Below, in pieces: positions 1 through 5,754 of a stretch of 12,541 nt of DNA. The notes under the pieces were generated by a model. That model was not told where the DNA came from. It did no database searches and saw nothing but the letters and a program-made list of their open reading frames with translations. The position numbers and the translations under genes were made by a program. The stretch is from an uncultured Clostridium sp. (GTDB lineage Bacteria; Bacillota; Clostridia; Lachnospirales; Lachnospiraceae), in the NCBI GenBank assembly GCA_900551135.1, contig URUX01000061.1, positions 1-12,541 on the forward strand, read 5' to 3'. Within the stretch, counting starts at the first letter, position 1. The number at the start of each line of letters is the position of its first letter.

Positions 1-102
1 AACATGATCTCCACCAGCGAAATTAAAATATCCGTGCTGGTGGACCGCAGAGATGCGGAAAAAGCTGTGCAAGTTATTCATGATAAGTTTTTTGCTATGT
101 AG
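1..102 (+). CDS. lysC: Aspartokinase, C-terminal end (partial)
   Basis: The window opens inside a reading frame (frame 1) that gives 33 residues and a TAG stop at 100-102. The residues start NMISTSEIKISVLVD and continue with an acidic/basic helix ending in KFFAM. The phrase MISTSEIKIS followed by a short beta strand and a final helix is the hallmark of the last ACT domain of aspartate kinase, which binds the feedback amino acid. Aspartokinase phosphorylates aspartate in the first step of lysine, threonine and methionine synthesis in the cytoplasm. Only the tail is visible, so isoform and allosteric specificity cannot be judged. The promoter found downstream makes cotranscription with the next gene unnecessary. 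The identification comes from the motif alone but is fairly secure. Confidence 0.78.
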   Translation, partial: NMISTSEIKISVLVDRRDAEKAVQVIHDKFFAM

Positions 103-153
103 GATATAACGAAAATACTTGTTAAATCGTTCACTATTTTTGCCTGAAATGGC

Positions 154-182
154 TTGAAATTTGCACAGATTAAATATATAAT
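154..182 (+). promoter_or_regulatory. SigA-type promoter for the carboxyltransferase/Na+ pump operon
   Basis: A -35 box TTGAAA (154-159) and a perfect -10 box TATAAT (177-182) are separated by 17 bases, the optimal spacing for the housekeeping sigma factor. Transcription should start near 189. A second overlapping solution exists, TTGCAC (161-166), 16 bases, TATAAT (183-188), so there may be two closely staggered start points. The surrounding sequence is strongly AT-rich, as expected for a clostridial promoter. It would produce a leader of about 85 bases before the first gene. Confidence 0.75.
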
Positions 183-208
183 TATAATCGGCAAGATTTT
201 TGTATTCT

Positions 209-241
209 TTAGGCGACGGCTTTTCAGATGCCGCCGCCTAA
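209..241 (+). promoter_or_regulatory. GC-rich hairpin in the operon's 5' leader
   Basis: The left arm (209-220) and right arm (230-241) pair over 12 positions with one A-C mismatch, around a 9-base loop. The stem is far more GC-rich than the surrounding leader. It lies about 20 bases after the predicted transcription start and 33 bases before the chosen start codon. A T run occurs only about 12 bases after the stem (252-259), so this is not a textbook intrinsic terminator. It may be an mRNA-stabilising 5' stem-loop or an attenuator. The stem is seen directly; the function is inferred. Confidence 0.5.
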
Positions 242-274
242 GTTGTAAAATACTTTTTTATGGAGGACTGCAAT

Positions 275-1729
275 ATGAGTAATTCAGCACAAACTTCAGC
301 AAGCAGCCGGATCGCGGCCCTGCTTGATGAAAACAGTTTTGTTGAAGTCGGCGCGTACATCACCGCCAGAAACACAGACTTTAACATGACTGAGCAGGAG
401 ACCCCTGCCGATGGCGTGGTGACCGGATATGGTACCATTGAGGGCTGCCTTGTGTATGTGTACAGCCAGGACGCTTCCGTACTGGGCGGTTCCATGGGTG
501 AGATGCATGCAAAGAAGATTTCTGATATTTATGCACTGGCTATGAAGATGGGCGCTCCCGTAGTGGGCCTTATCGACTGCGCAGGCTTACGCCTTCAGGA
601 AGCAACCGATGCTTTGGATGCATTTGGCAAGCTTTACCTGAATCAGACCATGGCATCCGGAGTGATTCCGCAGATTTCCGCAGTATTTGGTACCTGCGGC
701 GGCGGCATGGCAGTTGCGTTGGGAATGGCTGATTTCACGTTTATGGAAGAAAAGGGAGCAAAAGTATTTGTGAATTCTCCAAATGCATTGGATGGCAATG
801 ACGCTGCAAAGTGCGATACTGCATCTGCAAAGTTCCAGAGCGAAGACAGCGGACTGGTAGATTTTACGGGCAGCGAGGAGTCCATTTTAAGCAGCATCCG
901 TACCCTGGTATCGATTCTTCCGGCAAACAATGAGGACGATATGTCCTATGATGAGTGTACCGATGATTTAAACAGAGTGTGCCCTGATTTAGAGAACTGC
1001 ACAGGCGATGCTGCTATGGCTCTGTCCTTTATCTCCGACGATCATTTCTTTATGGAAGTCAAGAAAGCATACGGCCCTGAGATGGTTACCGGCTTTATCC
1101 GTTTAAACGGTACTACAGTAGGCTGCGTTGCAAACCGTACAGAGAGTTACGACGCAGAAGGAGAAAAAGTTGGCGAGTACGAAGCAAAGCTTACCTCCAA
1201 GGGATGCGATAAGGCAGCAGATTTTGTTGCATTCTGCGACGCATTCAGCATTCCGGTTCTGACTCTGGTAAATACAACCGGATATAAGGCAGACAAGCAT
1301 ACAGAAAGAAAGATTGCAAAGGCAGCAGGCCGTCTGACTTATGCATTTGCCAACGCTACTGTTCCAAAAGTAACCGTAATTATGGGACAGGCTTACGGCA
1401 GCGCTTACCTGACCATGAACAGTAAGTCTGTAGGTGCAGATATTGTTTATGCATGGCCGTCTGCTTCCATTGGCATGATGGATGCATCTGCAGCAGTGAA
1501 GATTATGTATGCAGATGAGATTGCTTCTTCCGATAATGGCGCAGCCCTGATTGCAGAAAAGGCAGCAGATTATGCAGCTTTACAGTCCAGCGCACTGGCA
1601 GCGGCAAAGAGAGGATATGTAGATGACATTATCGAAGCCTGTGACACCAGAAAACGTGTGATTGCGGCATTTGAGATGTTGTTCACAAAGAGAGAGGATC
1701 GTCCTGGCAAGAAGCATGGCACGATTTAA
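275..1729 (+). CDS. mmdA: Acyl-CoA carboxyltransferase subunit (methylmalonyl-/glutaconyl-CoA decarboxylase alpha class)
   Basis: This is a 484-residue cytoplasmic carboxyltransferase of the crotonase-fold family (Pfam carboxyl_trans) that moves CO2 between an acyl-CoA and protein-bound biotin. The N-terminal half carries GGSMGEMHAKKI (71-82), DCAGLRLQEA (101-110) and ASGVIPQIS followed by GTCGGG (127-144), the first oxyanion-hole region. The C-terminal half carries FCDAFSIPVLTLVNTTGY (320-337), ATVPKVTVIMGQAYGSAY (361-378), YAWPSASIGMMDA (392-404) and the terminal DDIIEACDTR motif (450-459). It diverges from typical MmdA or propionyl-CoA carboxylase: DCAGLR replaces the usual DSGGAR, and QAYGSAY replaces the usual KAYGGAY. 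The acyl-CoA substrate is therefore uncertain (methylmalonyl-, glutaconyl- or malonyl-CoA). An ATG at 260 is in frame, but TGGAGG at 261-266 sits 8 bases before the ATG at 275, which is preferred. It heads a five-gene operon with its biotin carrier and membrane pump. The class is secure; the substrate is not. Confidence 0.85.
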   Translation: MSNSAQTSASSRIAALLDENSFVEVGAYITARNTDFNMTEQETPADGVVTGYGTIEGCLVYVYSQDASVLGGSMGEMHAKKISDIYALAMKMGAPVVGLIDCAGLRLQEATDALDAFGKLYLNQTMASGVIPQISAVFGTCGGGMAVALGMADFTFMEEKGAKVFVNSPNALDGNDAAKCDTASAKFQSEDSGLVDFTGSEESILSSIRTLVSILPANNEDDMSYDECTDDLNRVCPDLENCTGDAAMALSFISDDHFFMEVKKAYGPEMVTGFIRLNGTTVGCVANRTESYDAEGEKVGEYEAKLTSKGCDKAADFVAFCDAFSIPVLTLVNTTGYKADKHTERKIAKAAGRLTYAFANATVPKVTVIMGQAYGSAYLTMNSKSVGADIVYAWPSASIGMMDASAAVKIMYADEIASSDNGAALIAEKAADYAALQSSALAAAKRGYVDDIIEACDTRKRVIAAFEMLFTKREDRPGKKHGTI

Positions 1730-1747
1730 TAATGAGGTGACAGGTAT

Positions 1748-2509
1748 ATGAAACAATTTATGAGACGGGCACTTGCAGTACTCTGCCTGACCATGGCCAT
1801 GCTCTCACTTACTGCCTGCGCAAACTCCACGGCAGCAGAAAAGACGATAGATGAGCAGGAAAAGACCTATGTGTCCCAGATGGCAGACAGTACGCTGCGT
1901 ACCTTTGATATGATGAGTCAGGAAGAACTGCAGGCTACCTTAAAAGCAGCAGAAAAGAGCAAAGACACGGTGCTGTCAGCAGCAATTACCTCCTGGCTGG
2001 GCGTAAAGGAAGACCTGGGCGCTCTGGTTTCTGTTGATGCGATTGAAGTAGAACTGGTAGAAGACGGCTATGGTGCAGATATTGATGCGACTTTCGAAAA
2101 ACGCAAACTGAGCGCACACATTGCCATTGATGAGGATAAGACCCACTATACTGCCATTTCTTTTAATCCGGCCTATACGACCGGCGAGCGTTTAAGCAAG
2201 GCTGGCTTAAATACCCTGATGGGTATGGGAACCGTATTCCTGGTACTGATTTTTATCAGTTTCCTGATTAGCTTATTTAAATACATCCACGAGTGGGAAG
2301 AAAAGAGTATGAAGAAACATGCTCCCGCCCCGGCAGCACCTGCTCCTGCACCTGTACCAGCAGCAGATGAGGAAGAGGAACTGGTGGATGATTTAGAGTT
2401 AGTGGCAGTTATCACCGCAGCAATTGCTGCTTCCGAAAATACGTCTGCAGACGGCCTGGTAGTTCGCTCCATTAAGCGTGCACCGGCTTCCAAATGGAAA
2501 AGAGCATAA
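1748..2509 (+). CDS. oadG: OadG-family (gamma) subunit of Na+-pumping decarboxylase with lipoprotein ectodomain
   Basis: The 253-residue protein begins with a lipoprotein signal peptide ending in lipobox LTAC (Cys24). An extracytoplasmic domain of about 130 residues follows (25-155), then one membrane helix (about 157-180), an Ala/Pro-rich and acidic linker (191-212), and a C-terminal segment with VAVITAAIAAS and LVVRSIKRAP (219-246). That C-terminal segment and the single helix match the OadG/MmdD/GcdD small subunit, which ties the carboxyltransferase to the OadB pump. Classical OadG is only about 80-100 residues and lacks the signal peptide and ectodomain, so this is an extended version. 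The ectodomain faintly resembles small secreted domains of the DUF3887 type, which is a weak guess. The predicted topology (outside, helix, cytoplasmic tail) agrees with OadG. AGGTGA at 1735-1740 precedes the start by 7 bases. The gene lies 18 bases after the carboxyltransferase. Confidence 0.8.
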   Translation: MKQFMRRALAVLCLTMAMLSLTACANSTAAEKTIDEQEKTYVSQMADSTLRTFDMMSQEELQATLKAAEKSKDTVLSAAITSWLGVKEDLGALVSVDAIEVELVEDGYGADIDATFEKRKLSAHIAIDEDKTHYTAISFNPAYTTGERLSKAGLNTLMGMGTVFLVLIFISFLISLFKYIHEWEEKSMKKHAPAPAAPAPAPVPAADEEEELVDDLELVAVITAAIAASENTSADGLVVRSIKRAPASKWKRA

Positions 2510-2530
2510 ATCGTTAGGAGGATTATTAAT

Positions 2531-2902
2531 ATGAAAAACTATACAATTACTGTAAATGGCAATGTTTATGAAGTTACCGTAGAAGAAGGCGCAGGCGGAG
2601 CAGCAGCGGCACCAAAGGCAGCTCCTGCACCAAAGGCAGCACCGGCAGCACCAAAGGCAGCTCCAAAAGCAGCCGCAGGCGCACAGGGCAGCGTAACTGT
2701 AGCAGCTCCAATGAGAGGCAAGATTCTGGCAGTAAAGGCAGCAGTTGGACAGGCAGTTAAGAAAGGCGATGTTTTAGCAGTTCTGGAAGCTATGAAGATG
2801 GAAAATGACATTGTAGCTCCTCAGGATGGCACTGTAGCAAGCATTAATGTAGCAGCTGGCGAGACCGTAGAGACTGGCGCAGCCATCGCTAGCTTAAACT
2901 AA
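2531..2902 (+). CDS. Biotin carboxyl carrier protein (MmdC/GcdC/1.3S type)
   Basis: This 123-residue protein carries CO2 on a covalently bound biotin between the carboxyltransferases and the OadB pump. The N-terminal 20 residues form a short strand-rich anchor (MKNYTITVNGNVYEVTVEE). Residues 21-54 are a flexible Ala/Pro/Lys linker, and residues 55-123 are a biotinyl/lipoyl domain. The biotin attachment motif EAMKM is at 86-90, with Lys89 as the predicted biotinyl lysine, followed by the usual PQDGTV hairpin. The length and layout match the separate biotin subunits of methylmalonyl-CoA and glutaconyl-CoA decarboxylases and the transcarboxylase 1.3S subunit. TAGGAGG ends 9 bases before the ATG. 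No biotin ligase is seen in the window. It is the only biotin domain encoded in this operon, so both neighbouring carboxyltransferases presumably share it. Confidence 0.93.
   Translation: MKNYTITVNGNVYEVTVEEGAGGAAAAPKAAPAPKAAPAAPKAAPKAAAGAQGSVTVAAPMRGKILAVKAAVGQAVKKGDVLAVLEAMKMENDIVAPQDGTVASINVAAGETVETGAAIASLN
2609..2661 (+). repeat. Short imperfect direct repeats coding the Ala-Pro-Lys linker
   Basis: The 14-base unit GCACCAAAGGCAGC occurs exactly three times, at 2609-2622, 2627-2640 and 2648-2661, at 18- and 21-base intervals. Shorter degenerate copies lie between and after. All copies keep the reading frame and encode the APKAA-type linker of the biotin carrier protein. The repeat is probably selected as a flexible swinging arm and may change length by slippage or recombination. 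Confidence 0.75.
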
Positions 2903-2941
2903 TCGGTGCAGTGATTTTGCATCCTACATGGAGGGATTAAC

Positions 2942-4093
2942 ATGGATTATATTACAACAACCTTGGGTAATCTTCTTCAGCAGACCGCATTTGTGAACCT
3001 GACCTGGGGCAATTTCGTTATGATTGGCGTGGCCTTCATTTTCCTTTATCTGGCTATTAAAAAGGGATTTGAGCCCCTCCTTTTAGTACCAATTTCCTTT
3101 GGTATGCTTCTGGTTAACATTTATCCGGATATTATGCTGTCAATTGAAGATTCATCAAACGGGATTGGAGGACTTCTTCATTACTTCTACCTGTTAGACG
3201 AGTGGAGTATCCTGCCTTCTCTGATTTTTATGGGTGTAGGCGCCATGACGGATTTCGGTCCCCTGATTGCCAACCCCAAGAGCTTCCTGCTGGGCGCTGC
3301 TGCTCAGTTCGGTATTTACGGCGCTTACTTTATGGCAATTTTCATGGGATTTAATGACAAGGCTGCTGCTGCAATCTCCATTATCGGCGGTGCAGACGGC
3401 CCGACATCCATCTTCTTAGCTGGTAAGCTGGGACAGACCGAATTTTTAGGCCCCATCGCAGTTGCTGCATATTCCTATATGGCTCTGGTACCGATTATCC
3501 AGCCGCCGATTATGAAGCTTTTAACTACGGAGGAAGAGCGTAAGATTAAGATGGAGCAGCTTCGTCCGGTTTCCAAGCTGGAAAAGATTCTGTTCCCGAT
3601 TATCGTAACCGTAGTCGTTTGTATGATTCTTCCTACCACAGCTCCACTGGTTGGTATGCTGATGTTAGGTAACCTGTTCAGAGAGTCCGGAGTTGTTGGA
3701 CAGCTTGCAGAGACTGCTTCCAATGCTCTGATGTACATTGTCGTTATCGTATTAGGTACTTCTGTTGGTGCAACTACCAGCGCAGAAGCATTCTTAAAGG
3801 TAACTACAATCAAGATCGTAGTTCTGGGCCTGATTGCCTTTGCTTTAGGTACTGCTGCAGGTGTTATCTTCGGCAAGATTATGTGTAAGGTAACCAAGGG
3901 AAAGGTAAATCCGCTGATTGGTTCAGCAGGTGTATCTGCGGTTCCTATGGCTGCCCGCGTATCCCAGAAGGTTGGCGCTGAGGCAGATCCTACCAACTTC
4001 CTGCTGATGCACGCAATGGGACCAAACGTAGCAGGCGTTATTGGTACGGCAGTAGCAGCCGGTACCTTTATGGCAATTTTCGGGGTTAAATAG
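2942..4093 (+). CDS. oadB: Na+-translocating decarboxylase beta subunit
   Basis: This 383-residue polytopic membrane protein matches OadB/MmdB/GcdB, which decarboxylates carboxybiotin and couples that to Na+ export. Conserved landmarks include FMGVGAMTDFGPLIANP (96-112), the re-entrant loop motif SIIGGADGPTSIF (146-158) with Asp152 as the likely Na+/proton-coupling aspartate of the family, MLGNLFRESG (241-250), GTSVGATTSAEAFL (272-285) and the final SAGVSAVPMAARV to HAMGPNVAGVIGTAVAAG block (328-374) with Asn362. These are the regions shown by mutagenesis in the Klebsiella enzyme to matter for Na+ transport. The size is within the family's usual 370-430 range, and I see no missing motif. GGAGGG at 2930-2935 ends 6 bases before the ATG. 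It would use carboxybiotin from the upstream carrier protein and so feed a sodium-motive force. Confidence 0.95.
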   Translation: MDYITTTLGNLLQQTAFVNLTWGNFVMIGVAFIFLYLAIKKGFEPLLLVPISFGMLLVNIYPDIMLSIEDSSNGIGGLLHYFYLLDEWSILPSLIFMGVGAMTDFGPLIANPKSFLLGAAAQFGIYGAYFMAIFMGFNDKAAAAISIIGGADGPTSIFLAGKLGQTEFLGPIAVAAYSYMALVPIIQPPIMKLLTTEEERKIKMEQLRPVSKLEKILFPIIVTVVVCMILPTTAPLVGMLMLGNLFRESGVVGQLAETASNALMYIVVIVLGTSVGATTSAEAFLKVTTIKIVVLGLIAFALGTAAGVIFGKIMCKVTKGKVNPLIGSAGVSAVPMAARVSQKVGAEADPTNFLLMHAMGPNVAGVIGTAVAAGTFMAIFGVK

Positions 4094-4129
4094 TAACGGT
4101 TGCGTTAAATAAAAGGAGGAAATAAAAAG

Positions 4130-5542
4130 ATGGCAGAGGTAAATAAAAAGCCGGTAAAGATTGTAGAGACTGTCCTTCGTGACGCCCATCAGTCATTACT
4201 TGCAACACGTATGACCACAGAGCAGATGCTGCCGATTATCGAGAAGATGGACAAGGTAGGCTACCACGCAGTGGAATGCTGGGGCGGAGCAACCTTTGAT
4301 TCCTGCCTGCGTTTCTTAAAGGAAGATCCGTGGGAGAGACTTAGAAAATTAAGAGACGGCTTTAAGAACACCAAGCTTCAGATGCTGTTCCGCGGCCAGA
4401 ATATTTTAGGTTACAACCATTATGCAGATGATGTAGTAGAGTATTTCGTACAGAAGTCTATTGCAAACGGTATTGACATTATCCGTATTTTCGACTGCTT
4501 AAACGATATCCGCAACCTGGAGACAGCAGTAAAAGCTACCAACAAGGAGAAAGGCCATGCGCAGATCGCGCTGTGCTATACCTTAGGTGATGCTTATACT
4601 CTGGATTACTGGAAGGATATTGCAAAGAGAATCGAAGATATGGGCGCTGATTCCTTATGTATTAAGGATATGGCAGGCCTTCTGACTCCTTACCAGGCAG
4701 ACGAACTGGTACACGCATTAAAAGAAGGCACCAGTCTTCCAATTGACCTGCATACCCACTATACTTCCGGCGTTGCTTCCATGACTTATATGAAGGCTGT
4801 TGAAGCAGGCTGCGATATTATCGACTGTGCAATGTCTCCATTAGCACTTGGAACCAGCCAGCCGGCTACAGAGGTTATGGTAGAGACCTTTAGAGGAACT
4901 CCTTATGACACAGGTTATGATTTGAACTTACTGGCTGAGATTGCTGCTTACTTTGCTCCAATCAGAGAAGAAGCATTAAAGAGCGGCCTGTTAAATCCAA
5001 AGGTTCTGGGCGTAAACATCAAGACTCTGCAGTATCAGGTACCAGGCGGTATGCTTTCCAACCTGGTAAACCAGTTAAAGGAAGCTGGCAAGGAAGACAA
5101 GTACCAGGAAGTTCTGGAAGAGATTCCGAGAGTAAGAAAAGACTTTGGCGAGCCGCCGTTAGTAACTCCGTCTTCCCAGATCGTAGGTACTCAGGCTGTT
5201 ATGAACGTACTTGCCGGTGAGCGCTACAAGATGGTTCCAAAGGAATCCAAAAAGATTATGTTAGGCGAGTTTGGACAGACTGTTAAGCCATTTAATGCAG
5301 AAGTTCAGAAAAAGATTATTGGCGATGAGACTCCAATTACCTGCCGTCCGGCTGATTTAATCGCTCCTCAGCTGCCTCAGTTTGAGAAAGAGTGCGCTCA
5401 GTGGAAGCAGCAGGATGAAGATGTACTGTCCTATGCTCTGTTCCCAACTGTAGCAAAAGAATTTTTCCAGTACAGAGAAGCGCAGCAGACCAAAATAGAT
5501 CCGGCTGCAGCAGATAAAGAGAATAAAGCATATCCTGTATAA
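4130..5542 (+). CDS. oadA: Pyruvate/oxaloacetate carboxyltransferase (OadA/PycB/5S class) without a biotin domain
   Basis: This 470-residue enzyme transfers CO2 between oxaloacetate/pyruvate and biotin. The TIM-barrel domain (about 8-270) shows ETVLRDAHQSLLATR (13-27) with catalytic Asp18, CWGGATFD (50-57), LFRGQNILGY (86-95), the active-site lysine in CIKDMAG (Lys179, carboxylated in the family) and metal ligands in LHTHYTSG (His208, His210). The conserved PYC_OADA domain follows, with QVPGGMLSNL (303-312), TPSSQIVGTQAV (346-357) and TCRPADL (404-410). Full-length OadA runs to about 590 residues with a C-terminal lipoyl-type domain. Here the protein stops after a short charged tail with no MKM motif, like the 5S subunit of transcarboxylase. 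The biotin must come from the separate carrier gene in the operon. AAGGAGG at 4113-4119 ends 10 bases before the ATG. A terminator follows 16 bases after the stop. Confidence 0.93.
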   Translation: MAEVNKKPVKIVETVLRDAHQSLLATRMTTEQMLPIIEKMDKVGYHAVECWGGATFDSCLRFLKEDPWERLRKLRDGFKNTKLQMLFRGQNILGYNHYADDVVEYFVQKSIANGIDIIRIFDCLNDIRNLETAVKATNKEKGHAQIALCYTLGDAYTLDYWKDIAKRIEDMGADSLCIKDMAGLLTPYQADELVHALKEGTSLPIDLHTHYTSGVASMTYMKAVEAGCDIIDCAMSPLALGTSQPATEVMVETFRGTPYDTGYDLNLLAEIAAYFAPIREEALKSGLLNPKVLGVNIKTLQYQVPGGMLSNLVNQLKEAGKEDKYQEVLEEIPRVRKDFGEPPLVTPSSQIVGTQAVMNVLAGERYKMVPKESKKIMLGEFGQTVKPFNAEVQKKIIGDETPITCRPADLIAPQLPQFEKECAQWKQQDEDVLSYALFPTVAKEFFQYREAQQTKIDPAAADKENKAYPV

Positions 5543-5558
5543 AATACAGAGTGGTGAG

Positions 5559-5590
5559 GGCTGTGCGCTGAATTGGCGCGCAGCCTTTTT
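5559..5590 (+). terminator. Rho-independent terminator of the Na+ pump operon
   Basis: A 10-base-pair stem (5559-5568 with 5576-5585, one G-T wobble) encloses a 7-base loop and is followed at once by TTTTT (5586-5590). It lies 16 bases after the last stop codon of the operon and is very GC-rich, so it should terminate strongly. Confidence 0.93.
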
Positions 5591-5643
5591 CTTACGACTT
5601 TTTTACAAAATACGTAAATTGTGTGAACTTTTGTTTAATCTGG

Positions 5644-5673
5644 TTGACACAGGAAGCCCTTTTTCATTATAAT
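5644..5673 (+). promoter_or_regulatory. Consensus SigA promoter for the cell-surface gene pair
   Basis: A perfect -35 box TTGACA (5644-5649) and a perfect -10 box TATAAT (5668-5673) are separated by 18 bases, directly after the upstream terminator. Transcription should begin near 5680 and give a leader of about 75 bases. Such a match suggests steady housekeeping expression. The rest of the 212-base gap (5543-5754) holds only the terminator, this promoter, an AT-rich stretch and the ribosome binding site AGGAGA (5744-5749). Confidence 0.85.
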
Positions 5674-5754
5674 AAGTTTGTTATACGTTTTCACATATCG
5701 GTTCAGCGCTGGAAAGCATCATTGCATCAGACTGGCCGAAGCTAGGAGATAACT

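Noticed and set aside
109..142. Possible AT-only hairpin after the aspartokinase stop as a terminator
   Set aside because: The pairing is almost all A-T with a long loop and no GC core, so it would not be a credible terminator.
260..274. Upstream in-frame ATG of the first carboxyltransferase
   Set aside because: Starting at 260 would place the good ribosome binding site TGGAGG inside the gene, with nothing suitable upstream. The ATG at 275 has correct spacing.
190..274. Riboswitch or T-box in the operon leader
   Set aside because: The leader is about 85 bases with a single stem. No conserved riboswitch core or T-box sequence was recognised.
2173..2811. Ala/Gly-rich minus-strand frames opposite the oadG and biotin carrier linkers
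   Set aside because: These mirror the GCA-rich Ala/Pro linkers on the + strand and are not independent genes.
3475..3996. 173-codon open frame on the minus strand opposite oadB
   Set aside because: It lies wholly within a highly conserved gene. Its translation reads as a shadow of oadB codons, with no recognisable family or ribosome binding site.
4094..4107. Small hairpin between oadB and oadA
   Set aside because: Only five base pairs with a four-base loop and no T run; too weak to call a regulatory element.
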